The notes under the pieces: model-generated | What the model was told of the DNA's origin: nothing | The model's input: the letters and a program-made list of their open reading frames with translations, nothing else | The model's database searches: none | Translations under genes and position numbers: made by a program | Shown: positions 17,252 through 27,063 of the stretch, piece after piece | Numbering within the stretch: position 1 is the stretch's first letter | Layout of the letters: the number at the start of each line of letters is the position of its first letter | Source: CAZUNO01 sp964621445 [NCBI: Candidatus Hadarchaeota archaeon] | GTDB taxonomy: Archaea; CAYQAE01; CAYVLA01 | Assembly: GCA_964621445.1 (NCBI GenBank) | Contig: CAZUNO010000018.1 | Coordinates: 1-58,565 of the forward strand | DNA: 58,565 nucleotides | Direction of reading: 5' to 3'

Positions 17252-17713
17252 TCATCGCTCAAGGTCCTTTAGAATCCCTATTGCCTCGTCTATGTGCTTC
17301 TTTGGATTTAGCTGCGAGGAGAACACGTGTCTGACAATACATTCCCTGTCTATGACAAAGGTCACCCGCCCAGGAAGCACTCCTAGGGTTTTCCCGACCC
17401 CGTATTTCTCGCTGGCCTCCCCATGAATATCACTAAGTAGAATGAAGGGAAGCGACTTTTCCTGGGCAAAATTCTTGTGGGATTCCGGGTCATCCGAACT
17501 AACCCCTACCACTTCGGCGCCGAGATCGGTGAATACCTCGTAGCTATCCCGGAATGCACAGGCCTGAATAGTGCACCCCTTTGAACCGTCCTTGGGGTAA
17601 AAGTAAAACACGACGTTCTTCTCCCGCCAGAGATCGGAAAGTGTAACCATCCTCCCATTTTGGTCCGGTAGGGAAACATCCGGAGCCTCATCCCCAACCT
17701 CAACTTTGGTCAT
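17252..17713 (-). CDS. Thioredoxin-dependent peroxiredoxin, BCP/PrxQ type
   Basis: 153 residues, cytosolic. It reduces hydroperoxides using the peroxidatic Cys47 in the YPKDGSKGCT motif (usual consensus YPKDDTPGCT; here Ser replaces Thr and Gly replaces Asp). Cys52 in ACAFRD is the resolving Cys, typical of the alpha-2-linked PrxQ subgroup. The rest of the fold is intact (GVSSDDPESHKNFAQ, LSDIHGEASEKYGV, RVTFVIDRE). It is the last gene of the minus-strand carotenoid cluster, 21 nt after ubiA, so both antioxidant systems may be co-expressed. Confidence 0.9.
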   Translation of the reverse strand: MTKVEVGDEAPDVSLPDQNGRMVTLSDLWREKNVVFYFYPKDGSKGCTIQACAFRDSYEVFTDLGAEVVGVSSDDPESHKNFAQEKSLPFILLSDIHGEASEKYGVGKTLGVLPGRVTFVIDRECIVRHVFSSQLNPKKHIDEAIGILKDLER

Positions 17714-17734
17714 TCACCACATCTCCTTCTCCCT

Positions 17735-18586
17735 TCAAAATCCCATTTTAGATATCGCTAGGAAGGTAAACAGCCCTCCTCCAAGTCCGGTGTTTATATA
17801 CGGAAGATACCAGTAGACCCTATCAATTTCGATGCTCTCCTTTATCAGTGCCGATATTGAAAGAAGCGGATAGATGATCACCAGGAAGCTAAGCGGGTGA
17901 TAATTCGCCACATGGATGGCGATGAATGCCAAGGCGCTCCAGAAAATTGATACCAGGAAGAGGGATATCTTTCGATTCAATACCACGGCCGTGGTCCTAA
18001 TACCGGCTTCCCTGTCATATTCTATATCAGGTATCGCCGAGAAGAGATGCATGGCCGAGGTGTGCATCAAACCTGCCAAGATTATCAGAAGGAACGGTAG
18101 ACTACCATTTGCCTGATAGAAACCCATTACTCCCGGCACCACATACAGACCATTTGAGGCAAAATCCAGGATCGGTCTTGCCTTGAACCTAAAGGGCTTG
18201 GCGCTATAGGCGTAGGAGAGGAAGAGAAAAATTCCGAGTAGAGCCTTCTCCGTCCAGCTCGGCAAAAGGAATATGAGGAACAGACTCAGGATAAACACCC
18301 CTGTCAGGGCGATTCTCAGCCTCCTCTTCTCATCGACCCCTAGGAGATGTTCCTTTTCAAGCTTTTTGGGATTTTCCAGGTCGGTTTCCCGGTCGCAATA
18401 ATCATTCACGCCATAGAGTAACACGTTCGCCGGGAAAAAGAAATAGATCAGAAAAATGGCGAATATGGGCGATAAGAAGGCCGACCAGTTTCGCATTCCC
18501 AGTGCGTACCCCACAACGTAGGGGCCCGCTACGTAGATCCAGAACCTGAAACGAGATACTTTGAAAGCCAGGCTAAGCGGGTTCAT
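17735..18586 (-). CDS. UbiA-family prenyltransferase, probably carotenoid-linked
   Basis: 283 residues with about eight to nine membrane helices. Both Asp-rich prenyl-diphosphate/Mg sites are visible: NDYCDRETD (residues 61-69) and IPDIEYDREAG (about 185-195). In haloarchaea a UbiA homolog beside crtI/crtB is the lycopene elongase/hydratase that adds C5 units to lycopene on the way to C50 bacterioruberin. Position directly after crtB (9-nt gap) supports that role here, although a chlorophyll- or quinone-type substrate cannot be excluded by eye. No cyclase gene is visible in the cluster. Confidence 0.85.
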   Translation of the reverse strand: MNPLSLAFKVSRFRFWIYVAGPYVVGYALGMRNWSAFLSPIFAIFLIYFFFPANVLLYGVNDYCDRETDLENPKKLEKEHLLGVDEKRRLRIALTGVFILSLFLIFLLPSWTEKALLGIFLFLSYAYSAKPFRFKARPILDFASNGLYVVPGVMGFYQANGSLPFLLIILAGLMHTSAMHLFSAIPDIEYDREAGIRTTAVVLNRKISLFLVSIFWSALAFIAIHVANYHPLSFLVIIYPLLSISALIKESIEIDRVYWYLPYINTGLGGGLFTFLAISKMGF

Positions 18587-18595
18587 TGGTATCCT

Positions 18596-19471
18596 CTAAC
18601 CAACGGTCGGGGTGGTGGTGATTGAAGGAAGTTCCGATCTCCAATCTCTTAACTTTACGGCGTTGGAAAGCCCCCGCCCTAGAACCCTGTATAGGGAGGG
18701 CTTCATCTTCTTACTATACACAACTAGTGGATCTTGAAGTATCTGCTTTGCTGTCCACATATACATGTCAGAAGCGGTCTTTATGGGTATGAGGAATCTC
18801 CTTGGGATGAATGGGAAACCTCTTTCAGCAGCATCTATCCACCCCCAATAGCGCTCTATCTGAACTCCTATAAATTCCCTGAATCCTTCGGGATGATTTA
18901 CCACGTGATCATAGTCCAGGGATTCAATTCCGTGACACCGCATCTCATCAGCAGGCAGATAGGACCTGCCAAGACGAAGGTCCTCCTCAATGTCCCGAAT
19001 GAAGTTGATATATTGCATGGCCTTCCCCAGATATCTAGCAGCGTCGTATGACTCCCTGGGCAATTCCATGATATTTGCCATCATGAGACCCACGACCTCG
19101 GAAGAACCGTAAAGATACTCCTCTAACTCGCCGATTGTGGCATAGCTGTCCTTGTAGATATCGGCCTCCATCGAGGCAAAGAATGCGTCCACCCAATCGA
19201 GTTTGAAATCTCTTCGTTCCATGAGGTCTAAAAAGGAGTCTATTACAATATCTCCCGACCCAGTCCCCTGGAGTGCCTCCTGATACCTATCCCTGAAAGA
19301 ATAGAAATCCCTAGTCTGTTGAGGGATGCTATCCACAAAATCGTCGGCCTTTCTCACAAAGGCATATAGTATCGATACGTCCCCTTTCACTGCCTTCGGA
19401 AAGAAAAGCGTGCTGTAGAAATAGGTCTTGCTTCCCTTCTTGAATAGAGAATGTATTGTCTTTTCCACCAA
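18596..19471 (-). CDS. crtB: Phytoene/squalene synthase (CrtB-type)
   Basis: 291 residues. It condenses two geranylgeranyl diphosphates head to head into phytoene. The two Asp-rich motifs are present as DDFVD (residues 43-47) and DIEED (about 160-164, in YINFIRDIEEDLRLGRSYLP), with the KTFYYST-like KTYFYSTLFFP start and the RRFLIPIKTASDMY C-terminal segment. It sits between crtI (29-nt gap) and ubiA in the order biosynthesis needs, which favours phytoene over squalene synthesis. Start chosen at the ATG at 19471, where homology begins. Confidence 0.9.
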   Translation of the reverse strand: MVEKTIHSLFKKGSKTYFYSTLFFPKAVKGDVSILYAFVRKADDFVDSIPQQTRDFYSFRDRYQEALQGTGSGDIVIDSFLDLMERRDFKLDWVDAFFASMEADIYKDSYATIGELEEYLYGSSEVVGLMMANIMELPRESYDAARYLGKAMQYINFIRDIEEDLRLGRSYLPADEMRCHGIESLDYDHVVNHPEGFREFIGVQIERYWGWIDAAERGFPFIPRRFLIPIKTASDMYMWTAKQILQDPLVVYSKKMKPSLYRVLGRGLSNAVKLRDWRSELPSITTTPTVG

Positions 19472-19500
19472 TTACAGCAACTCCCGGTCAAGCTTTCTTT

Positions 19501-20976
19501 TTAGGATATATCGTCGGAAACCTCGTTGGCAACTATCTGGGATGATATCAGAGTCATGGGTACCCCTATGCCGGGATGGGTGTAGTGACCTGAATAGTAA
19601 AGATTGTCCACCTTCTTGCTCTTGTGGTGGGGTCTGAAAACGGCGGTCTGCATCAAGGTGTGGCTGAGACCTAAGGCAGTGCCCTTATAGGCATTATATC
19701 TCTTGGAGAAGTCGCTCACCGTGAATATTCTTCTAACCTTAACAGAATCCCTGATATTCTCTCCGATTCGGGCCTCGAGATCATCCATTATCTGGTTATA
19801 GAACTTCTCCCGGATGGCTTCATCATCATTAAGACCGGGGGATATTGGAACCAATATGAAGAGGGTCTCGCCTCCATCCGGGGCGAAGCCAGGATCTGTT
19901 TTTGAGGGGCTATTCACATAATATGAAGGGCTCTCCGGCCACTTGGGATTCTTGGCATTGAATATCTCCTCAAATCCCTTCTCCCAGTCCTTATCCAAGA
20001 GCAGTGTGTGATGTGCGATGCTCTCCAGTTTCTTATCCACGCCCACGTAGGCAATAAAGGCAGATGGGGCCAGAACCTTCTTCCCCCAGTATTTCTGGGG
20101 ATAGGTCCGATGTTTTTCGTCCAGAAGTTCCGTCTCGGCATGGGCATAGTCAGCATTCACGACCACTAGATCCGAATCGATATCTCCCTCATCGGTTGAA
20201 ACGCCTATGGTCTTACCATCCCTGACTCTTATCTTGGTGACCGGCTGATTCAGGTTGAACTCGGCACCGTGGGAACGGGCGATATCCGCAATTGACTGAG
20301 CAACGGCCCCTATACCACCCTTTGGAAACCAGACGCCCAGTTCGAAATCAATATAGGACATTATATGATACAGAGCCGGGGTTAGTTTAGGAGAACCGCC
20401 AAGGAATCCAATCGAGTATTCTAGTATCTTCTTTGCCTTGTCGCTTTCGAAATAGCCACCGACAAAACGATCAAGGCTCTCAAACATCATGGGCAGCTGA
20501 ACGCCGCCTGATATTAGATCCCTGTTAAAGAAATCGAGAAGGGAGGAGTATTCCCTATAGATCAGGTCCTTCATGGAAAACTCGTATTTGTCCTTTGCCG
20601 AGTCAAGATACTGGCGGAGTTTCTCCCCACCATCCTCCTCAAGTTCATCAAAGAGCTCATAGTTTTTTTCGAGATCGCTGGAGACATCCATCACATCCCC
20701 ATCGCCAAAATATATCCTGTAATGTGGATCCAATCTTTTAAGTTCTAAAACATCCTCGGGCTTCTTATCGAATTCCGCGTAGAAATTTTCAAAAACATCG
20801 GGCATTAGATACCAGGAAGGCCCCATGTCGAAAGTGAAACCCCCCTCCTTGTAGACGCTAGCCCGGCCGCCTATCTGCTCGTTCTTTTCCACAACCGTCG
20901 TGTCAAATCCATCCCTGGATAAAAGGGCGGCGGCCGATAATCCACCGAATCCGGAACCAACTATAGTCGCTCTCAT
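19501..20976 (-). CDS. crtI: Phytoene desaturase (CrtI-type)
   Basis: About 491 residues. The FAD dinucleotide-binding motif VGSGFGGLSAAALLSRDG opens the protein, followed by VVEKNEQIGGRASVYKEGG and FDMGPSWYLMP. The C-terminus carries the CrtI signature NLYYSGHYTHPGIGVPM. It desaturates phytoene to lycopene. The ATG at 20976 places the FAD motif right at the N-terminus; a TTG at 20994 is the alternative. A TATA-like box at 21022-21033 suggests this is the first gene of the crtI-crtB-ubiA-peroxiredoxin operon. Confidence 0.92.
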   Translation of the reverse strand: MRATIVGSGFGGLSAAALLSRDGFDTTVVEKNEQIGGRASVYKEGGFTFDMGPSWYLMPDVFENFYAEFDKKPEDVLELKRLDPHYRIYFGDGDVMDVSSDLEKNYELFDELEEDGGEKLRQYLDSAKDKYEFSMKDLIYREYSSLLDFFNRDLISGGVQLPMMFESLDRFVGGYFESDKAKKILEYSIGFLGGSPKLTPALYHIMSYIDFELGVWFPKGGIGAVAQSIADIARSHGAEFNLNQPVTKIRVRDGKTIGVSTDEGDIDSDLVVVNADYAHAETELLDEKHRTYPQKYWGKKVLAPSAFIAYVGVDKKLESIAHHTLLLDKDWEKGFEEIFNAKNPKWPESPSYYVNSPSKTDPGFAPDGGETLFILVPISPGLNDDEAIREKFYNQIMDDLEARIGENIRDSVKVRRIFTVSDFSKRYNAYKGTALGLSHTLMQTAVFRPHHKSKKVDNLYYSGHYTHPGIGVPMTLISSQIVANEVSDDIS

Positions 20977-21021
20977 TATTTGTTTGCCCCCCAAAGGGAG
21001 ATAGGGAAGAGAAATTCATTT

Positions 21022-21033
21022 GCCTTAAAAATC
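21022..21033 (-). promoter_or_regulatory. TATA box of the carotenoid operon
   Basis: On the minus strand GATTTTTAAGGC lies about 46-57 nt before the crtI ATG at 20976, leaving room for a short leader. Confidence 0.4.
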
Positions 21034-21088
21034 TGCACGGAATACTTAATGTCTGCCCCATCCTGTCAACCTCCGGCCTTTGGAATGA

Positions 21089-23179
21089 ATGGAACACTTT
21101 TCTAGGCTCGGGACTGGGCCATCAAGTGATAAAGTGATACAAAACACTTCTTTCAAACCCCAGGATGAAAGCTTGCCAGGGTGGAAACTCGTGGGGACTA
21201 CTTTGGAAGAATCCCTTGTAACTGGCCGGGCGCACTCCGGAACTCACTACATAAAACTAAAACCCACAGGCGGGAGGAGCTGCGTTGTCTGCAAACCCAT
21301 CTCGGTATCCGGCTCCAAGAACTACGGGCTAAGCTGGTGGATGAATATGGATGGTGGCCATCCCTGGCACTGGACATATCTCACCCGTTTCACGGGAATA
21401 GAACTTGAATTCCTCTCCAATAGCGATCGCAAGATCTCCTCGGAAGCAAGGAGGATTCGATGTCTTCGCACTCCTGGATGGCAGAGAGCCTGGTTGGTTT
21501 TCAAGACTCCCCCGAATGCGGCCAAAGTAAGGGTTTACTTCGTGCTGGATTCTCCCAAGAATATCAGCATGGAGATGGGTATCGATGACCCAAAACTGGA
21601 ACCAGTACCGGGGCCCCTGGCAGATGGTAGGGGCAGGCTCAGGATTTGGGCATTTAAGGACCAGAGATCAACCTACGCCAGATTCTCGGTTAAAGGCCCA
21701 GAAAATGGAAACCATTACCCCACTTTCTCCTTCCCCTTCAAGGATGGGAGGTTTTACCACCTTAATGACCCTAACTTAAACTATCTCGATCTCCCGCCCG
21801 GTCCCTATCTCATCAAGGCGAGCAGGGGACCAGAGGTCATAGCGGCGGAAAGGGCTGTCGAAATATATCCAGGACAGGAAAAAACCATCGAATTACGGCT
21901 GGAAAAGGAGTTTTCGGCCCACGGCTGGTACGGCGGAGACCACCACGTCCACCTCTTCTTCCATAAAGGGTCCATTCACCCCCAGATGACCATCCCGGAC
22001 GTTATGAAGATAGCCAAAGGTGAGGGGCTTAATTTCGTCTCCTTCTGCGGTGAATGGGGGGAATTTGAAGACCGTCTTGGCAATCACCATATTGCAAAAG
22101 ACAACGATTTCGTGGGACAGGTAGGCCTGGAATCTGTTAACGACTTCTACGGCCATATGTGTACCATGGGGTGGAAGAAGATACCGGAACAGGGCATACC
22201 CATGAGGTGTGTTCCCTGGCCCATGAACACCGACACCATAGAAAGCCTTATTTCCCAGGGAGGAGCGTGGGTAAATGCCCATCCCTTCGACAGGATCACC
22301 CCGGGGAGGATTATAGAGAACATGGGTGATCCCCAGAAGCTTTGCAATGCCCGTGAACTACCGGTCATCCTGGGCTTGGGATATAGAACCAACTTCGATA
22401 TCCTCTGCCATTCGACTCCCGGAGGTGCAGAGCTCAAGACATCGGAGTACTACCGGTTACTGAATATGGGATTCAAAGTCGGTGTGACTGCCTCAACTGA
22501 TTTCTACGTGGACCAGGCCAGAGGAACTCCCGGCCACAACAGAACCTACGTTAGGTCTGAATCCCTCGATTTCTCATCCATATGTGAGGGATACCGACTG
22601 GGTAGGACCTATGCCACGAACGGGCCTTTAATTGATTTCAGGCTGGGGAACCACCAGGTAGGAGATGAGGTAAGAATTCCGGGCGAGGAGGAACTCCCGG
22701 TCCAGATAAAGTCCTTCTCCCGTATGGGGCTGGACAGAGCTAAGGTCATCCTAAACGGAAGGACGATCGATGTCATGGAGGCCGAAGGAGATTGGATCAG
22801 GGAAAAGATCTCCGTACCAATTGAAAAGAGCTCCTGGGTGGCCATCCATGTCCAAGGCCCAGTGGACGACGATATTGAACCTTGGGACCTGTCACCGGAT
22901 CAGAGAAATCTACAAAGCCAGTTCTGCCACACATCCCCAATCTATGTTCAGGTTGAGGATGAACCCATCCGGCCCTCCAAAGAGGATGTGGATTTCCTAA
23001 TATCCTGGTTGGATGCCTCGGCCCAGGCCTTTCATGCCGTGGAGGGTTTCTGGGATGGATATCCCGATTCACATTATATCCACGGGCCCTATTCCCAGGA
23101 GGAAAAGGAAAGGATAACGGGGGCCTTTGAAAACAGGATCCAAAAGGCCAAGCAAGGATTAAGGAGACTGCTCGAGTGA
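21089..23179 (+). CDS. CehA/McbA-family metallohydrolase with N-terminal binding domain
   Basis: 696 residues, no signal peptide. Residues about 1-190 look like a galactose-binding-type beta-sandwich. After a beta-rich linker comes a PHP-type hydrolase domain (about 270 on). Its metal motif is YGGDHHVHLFFHKG, with a second His in GAWVNAHPFDR and a late Asp in VGVTASTDFYVD. CehA/McbA proteins include carbaryl hydrolase and many uncharacterised phosphoester or ester hydrolases near glycosidases. The usual TDH motif is replaced by SFCGEWGEFE, so the metal site may be atypical. Convergent with the GH116 gene (8 nt apart). A second, divergent copy lies at 35392-37353. Confidence 0.8.
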   Translation: MEHFSRLGTGPSSDKVIQNTSFKPQDESLPGWKLVGTTLEESLVTGRAHSGTHYIKLKPTGGRSCVVCKPISVSGSKNYGLSWWMNMDGGHPWHWTYLTRFTGIELEFLSNSDRKISSEARRIRCLRTPGWQRAWLVFKTPPNAAKVRVYFVLDSPKNISMEMGIDDPKLEPVPGPLADGRGRLRIWAFKDQRSTYARFSVKGPENGNHYPTFSFPFKDGRFYHLNDPNLNYLDLPPGPYLIKASRGPEVIAAERAVEIYPGQEKTIELRLEKEFSAHGWYGGDHHVHLFFHKGSIHPQMTIPDVMKIAKGEGLNFVSFCGEWGEFEDRLGNHHIAKDNDFVGQVGLESVNDFYGHMCTMGWKKIPEQGIPMRCVPWPMNTDTIESLISQGGAWVNAHPFDRITPGRIIENMGDPQKLCNARELPVILGLGYRTNFDILCHSTPGGAELKTSEYYRLLNMGFKVGVTASTDFYVDQARGTPGHNRTYVRSESLDFSSICEGYRLGRTYATNGPLIDFRLGNHQVGDEVRIPGEEELPVQIKSFSRMGLDRAKVILNGRTIDVMEAEGDWIREKISVPIEKSSWVAIHVQGPVDDDIEPWDLSPDQRNLQSQFCHTSPIYVQVEDEPIRPSKEDVDFLISWLDASAQAFHAVEGFWDGYPDSHYIHGPYSQEEKERITGAFENRIQKAKQGLRRLLE

Positions 23180-23187
23180 ATTAACGA

Positions 23188-25818
23188 CTAATCCAGACAG
23201 TATCTGAAGGTCACCGGGCAGCCGCTTCTGATATAGAGGGGGTCCCCGAAACTGAGAACCAGCTCCCCATCTTTAATCTCGGCCCTGAAATCCAACGTCT
23301 CGGCTCCCTCTATCTCTATCTCCTTTACCGATTCATATCCCGCTGATTTCAGTAGCAATACCCTGACGGGGAAGTCCTCGTCCAATGATATCTCCAATTC
23401 TGCCTCGAATCCGTCGCTCTTTGACTCCCTGTACCTAGCTTCACCCCAGAAGGATCCGGTGATAATCGGGCTAACGAAGCTTCCCTGCCAATCCTCAGGT
23501 ATGTTTGGTCTAAATCCCATGATTCCCCTCGGAATATCGATGTGGAATCCCTGCAGCGCCCACAGCACATGCCATATGCTTCCGGAGTTCATATAACGGT
23601 CGCCACGGGGCCTATTCTCCTTTCCAAGGCCAATGGGCTGGTCCCATATCATGCCCCATTTCTCATAGATAAGATCATGAACTCCTTTCACCGAGGAAAG
23701 CCCCAGATCCACCTCCCCAACGCTAATGGCCAGGGCCCCGAAGTGGGCCACGTTGTAACCTGGCCAATTGCGGTCCCTGTGTTCGCTACGGGTGATGAAC
23801 CGGCCCCCTCCCTCCAAATCCATTTCCAGGAGATTTTTCATGGTGTCCAGAGCTTGCTCCACCCGCGCCGGGTCGTTCACGGGACCTTGATTAAGGAATA
23901 TGGAGTACCATGTACCGGTCAGCTGATCATCCCGGCACTGGTTCTTGTCAGGATTTTCATCAGGCTTATAGTACCTCTGATCCTCCTCGGCGATTTCCTC
24001 CTTGCTCCTTGTGTCCAGGCTTTCGGTACACATCACGTAGTGACCTTTTTCCTCGTCCCAGAGCTTTTCCTCAAAGCTATTTTTGGCTTTTGGGTAAAGC
24101 TCACGGTACATCTCAGCCGCTTCATCGTCCCCCACGGTCTCCGCTATTTCCGGGAATACCTTTAGAGCCGCCAACCAGAGCCCTCCATCATAAGAATCTG
24201 CCCCAAAGAAATGACCTTCGAAGGTATTGCAGTTTCCGTGGCCTTCGGGTAATAGGTCTCCATCAAGATCCAGGGACTTCTCCCTTTCCATGGTCTGCTT
24301 TATCTTGTAGTAGATCTCCCTGAGGTCATCCTCCTTCCCGGTGTACAGGTAGTTCCTCCAGCAGAGAAGAACGAACTTTGGATTCAGATCAATCCAGTTG
24401 TATCCGTACACATTCAGAAAGTCGATACGGTTATTGCCAAAATCGTGGAATATCTGGCCTTTGTATTTTCCCAGCTTCTCGTAAAGCCTGTCGGAGAAAT
24501 CGGCGTACATCATCAACTCCCTGTGATCGAGCTCAGGGCAGAATACAAGGGACATTGGAGACCCATAGAACCGCTGATCCAGGGTCCCCAGGCAGGGACA
24601 GTTTGGAGATTCTAGAATGGTAAATCTTCCATCCTTGGCCCAGGTCATGTTCGTGGACAGCAGGTAGTTTTGGTTAATGAGCATCTCCTTTAGCCAATCC
24701 GGCAAGGTGCTCGATAGAATATACTCCTGCCATCTCTCGACATCGTCCAAATAATCATCCACAAGGCACAGATTATCCCTCAACACATCAATTGAGGAAG
24801 CATAGAAGTTGGCATACCAATGACCTATCTTTCTGCCTTCAAAGTCCTCCGGAGTTGCCACCCTGCTGGCAATATCTCCCTTTCCAAATCCCCACCTCTC
24901 CGGGGTATACCAGCTGAAGGCGAAAACGATACTGGTTCTCTCCCCTTTCCATAGCGAGAAGTTGGTTCCAACGATGGCAGCGGTCTGATTTTCCCCATTC
25001 TCCAGATAGTCCTCCAGACGGAGGTCACTGGATAACCGCTCAAGGAGTTTAGATAGCTTCTTAATATCCGATGGGTCATACTGATGAACGAAAACATCAC
25101 CCGTACTCTGGCAAACTAGTGAATAATCACCGTAGGCGAAGCCCGCAACTTCGGGGTGTCTCTCCCTGTGGTAAAAGGAGACGCCAGATGCGAAAGGTGA
25201 TACCTCCACCCTCTCCGCCCATCCTCTGTCTTCGGAGATATGGGGTTCGGTGCTAGGAACGAAGCTATCCCAGGCCACTTTTGACCCCCAGCAACCGTTT
25301 ATATCCTCCCAGGAAAAGCAAAGGCTGCCCTCAACCTTGCTGTCCGACATATTCTCGATCTCGAAGATGAAGAAGGTCACTGGTAAGCTAAGGGCGTGGG
25401 GCGACCGGGGTATAATGGGGGAGAAGGCGGTTAGACGGACCTTAATTGGGATATCCTGAAGTCTATATCTAATAACACACTTTGGATACAAGCCCTGGTA
25501 ATCGATTTCAGAGGTGTTCATCAGGTAATCTTTCGGGACAACTTCGGAGGCGTTTTGGAGTATCTTGGTCGTGCTGGCCTCCCCGGTGCTGGCTGAAAGG
25601 GCCAGGAAGGTGCCATTCATGCCGTCTATCGGAAACACATCGTTATTGTTTATGGTAAAGTGGTGAAAGGATCCATCGGGGCAGAGCTCGATCTTGCCGG
25701 TTCCAATCCCTCCTAGGGGAACTCCCGAAAGTTTTTTGGGGTCATCGGAGTCGAGGTCTTCGTTTCGTACCGAACCGGCCGGGCTTTCTAGGAACTCATC
25801 ATATACCTCTCGGGACAT
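23188..25818 (-). CDS. GH116-like beta-glycosidase (GBA2-type)
   Basis: 876 residues. The N-terminal beta-sandwich starts with the family hallmark SGVPLGGIGTGKIELCPDGSF. The (alpha/alpha)6 catalytic domain holds a candidate nucleophile Glu in ILESPNCPCLGTLDQRFYGS and a candidate acid/base region in NTFEGHFFGADSYDGGLWLAAL, where the usual Asp is a Glu. GH116 enzymes cleave beta-glucosides, beta-xylosides or glucosylceramide. No signal peptide. The C-terminal GIEYS-type motif seen in the other copy (56765-58565) is not obvious here, so this is a divergent member with possibly different specificity. It shares a short promoter region with the divergent sialidase-like gene. Confidence 0.83.
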   Translation of the reverse strand: MSREVYDEFLESPAGSVRNEDLDSDDPKKLSGVPLGGIGTGKIELCPDGSFHHFTINNNDVFPIDGMNGTFLALSASTGEASTTKILQNASEVVPKDYLMNTSEIDYQGLYPKCVIRYRLQDIPIKVRLTAFSPIIPRSPHALSLPVTFFIFEIENMSDSKVEGSLCFSWEDINGCWGSKVAWDSFVPSTEPHISEDRGWAERVEVSPFASGVSFYHRERHPEVAGFAYGDYSLVCQSTGDVFVHQYDPSDIKKLSKLLERLSSDLRLEDYLENGENQTAAIVGTNFSLWKGERTSIVFAFSWYTPERWGFGKGDIASRVATPEDFEGRKIGHWYANFYASSIDVLRDNLCLVDDYLDDVERWQEYILSSTLPDWLKEMLINQNYLLSTNMTWAKDGRFTILESPNCPCLGTLDQRFYGSPMSLVFCPELDHRELMMYADFSDRLYEKLGKYKGQIFHDFGNNRIDFLNVYGYNWIDLNPKFVLLCWRNYLYTGKEDDLREIYYKIKQTMEREKSLDLDGDLLPEGHGNCNTFEGHFFGADSYDGGLWLAALKVFPEIAETVGDDEAAEMYRELYPKAKNSFEEKLWDEEKGHYVMCTESLDTRSKEEIAEEDQRYYKPDENPDKNQCRDDQLTGTWYSIFLNQGPVNDPARVEQALDTMKNLLEMDLEGGGRFITRSEHRDRNWPGYNVAHFGALAISVGEVDLGLSSVKGVHDLIYEKWGMIWDQPIGLGKENRPRGDRYMNSGSIWHVLWALQGFHIDIPRGIMGFRPNIPEDWQGSFVSPIITGSFWGEARYRESKSDGFEAELEISLDEDFPVRVLLLKSAGYESVKEIEIEGAETLDFRAEIKDGELVLSFGDPLYIRSGCPVTFRYCLD

Positions 25819-25848
25819 TCATTACACCGGGCGTTATGAAATGCTATT

Positions 25849-25860
25849 GGATAAAAAATG
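25849..25860. promoter_or_regulatory. Shared A/T-rich promoter element between divergent genes
   Basis: GGATAAAAAATG on the plus strand (CATTTTTTATCC on the minus strand) lies about 31-42 nt before the minus-strand GH116 ATG and about 46-57 nt before the plus-strand sialidase ATG. It may serve one or both genes. Confidence 0.4.
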
Positions 25861-25905
25861 TGGTGTAGTGGAAAATCTATTAGCCAAGGGCGCTGGACCT
25901 AATGC

Positions 25906-27063
25906 ATGATCGACTCCATAGAAAGAGAGGTCCTATGTAAGGGAAGAGAATCGGGAACGACCTGGTTTCACCCGCGACCCTCGGCAATACCCGGGTCCTC
26001 GAACCGGGATACCTCATTCATCATGACCCTTCAGGAGATCACCGGGAGCGATGTATTTGGGCACGTTCATGAGACTACCTCCACCGATCTGGGAAGAAGC
26101 TGGAGTACACCCGAACCCATACCGGACATGGGAAGAAAGAGGATTCAAGGGGACCTGTTCCGCGGGGTTTGCGATGTTGTTCCAGGATTTCATTCACAGA
26201 CCGGAACCCTACTTTCCATAGGGCATGATGTCTACTATCGGGATAACAAGTTGGTCAGGCCCTTGGATCGTTATCTGGGTCCGGCATATTCGGTAAAGGA
26301 TCTGAACAAGGGTACCTGGTCATCGTTACATCGGTTCGCGGCTCCCGACCAACGGATGAAAGGAATTTGCAGCTCCGGCTGTTCTCAGAGACTTCATCTT
26401 TCGAATGGGGACATCCTCCTTCCGTGTTCCTGGGCCCCGAAAAGGGACCTCCCCAGATCGGTCGGCACACTTCTACTCGGCTTCGATGGCCAGGAGCTAT
26501 TCCTCAAGGACTCAACGGAGGAGGAGCTGGCAATGTCCCAGGGAAGAGGCCTCCTAGAACCGTCCCTAACCGAATTTCGGGGTACCTACTATCTTACCAT
26601 CCGTGCCGAGGACGGGCACGGCTACCTGAGTACATCCAAGGATGGACTCAACTGGTCGAACATAAAACCCTGGTCCTGGGATAATGGACAAACCCTGGAA
26701 ATGAGTACCACCCAACAGCACTGGCTTAACCATAGCGAAGGCCTGTACCTGGTCTACACCAGGAAGAGCCCATCCAATTCCAACGTTTTTCGTTGGAGAT
26801 CCCCCATATATGTTGCCAGGTTCGACCACCGGGAGCTTTACCTTGTGAAAGAGACCGAGGAGATAGTCCTTCCTCTGCTGGGCGATGGCATCAATAGACC
26901 AGAGGAAGTTGCCAGGATGGGTAACTTCCATACCCTCTCTGCCAGCCCTACTGAATCATGGGTGACAGTTGGCGAGACACTGCCCTCAAATGAATGGAGA
27001 GGGAACCTTTTGCTGGCAAGGATAAATTGGCGGGAACCCAATCATCTGGCTCCCGGCTTCTAG
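25906..27063 (+). CDS. Sialidase/BNR-repeat family exo-glycosidase-like protein
   Basis: 385 residues. The six-bladed propeller fold is suggested by Asp-box repeats: STDLGRSWSTPEP near residue 62 and STSKDGLNWS near residue 243. Other sialidase-like blades include NGDILLPCSW and GRGLLEPSLTEFRGTYYLTIRAEDG. Such proteins hydrolyse terminal sialic acid or related sugars, but many Asp-box proteins have other activities, and the catalytic Tyr/Glu pair and Arg triad cannot be confirmed by eye. No signal peptide. Its stop codon abuts that of the convergent URO-D gene with no intergenic base. Confidence 0.75.
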   Translation: MIDSIEREVLCKGRESGTTWFHPRPSAIPGSSNRDTSFIMTLQEITGSDVFGHVHETTSTDLGRSWSTPEPIPDMGRKRIQGDLFRGVCDVVPGFHSQTGTLLSIGHDVYYRDNKLVRPLDRYLGPAYSVKDLNKGTWSSLHRFAAPDQRMKGICSSGCSQRLHLSNGDILLPCSWAPKRDLPRSVGTLLLGFDGQELFLKDSTEEELAMSQGRGLLEPSLTEFRGTYYLTIRAEDGHGYLSTSKDGLNWSNIKPWSWDNGQTLEMSTTQQHWLNHSEGLYLVYTRKSPSNSNVFRWRSPIYVARFDHRELYLVKETEEIVLPLLGDGINRPEEVARMGNFHTLSASPTESWVTVGETLPSNEWRGNLLLARINWREPNHLAPGF

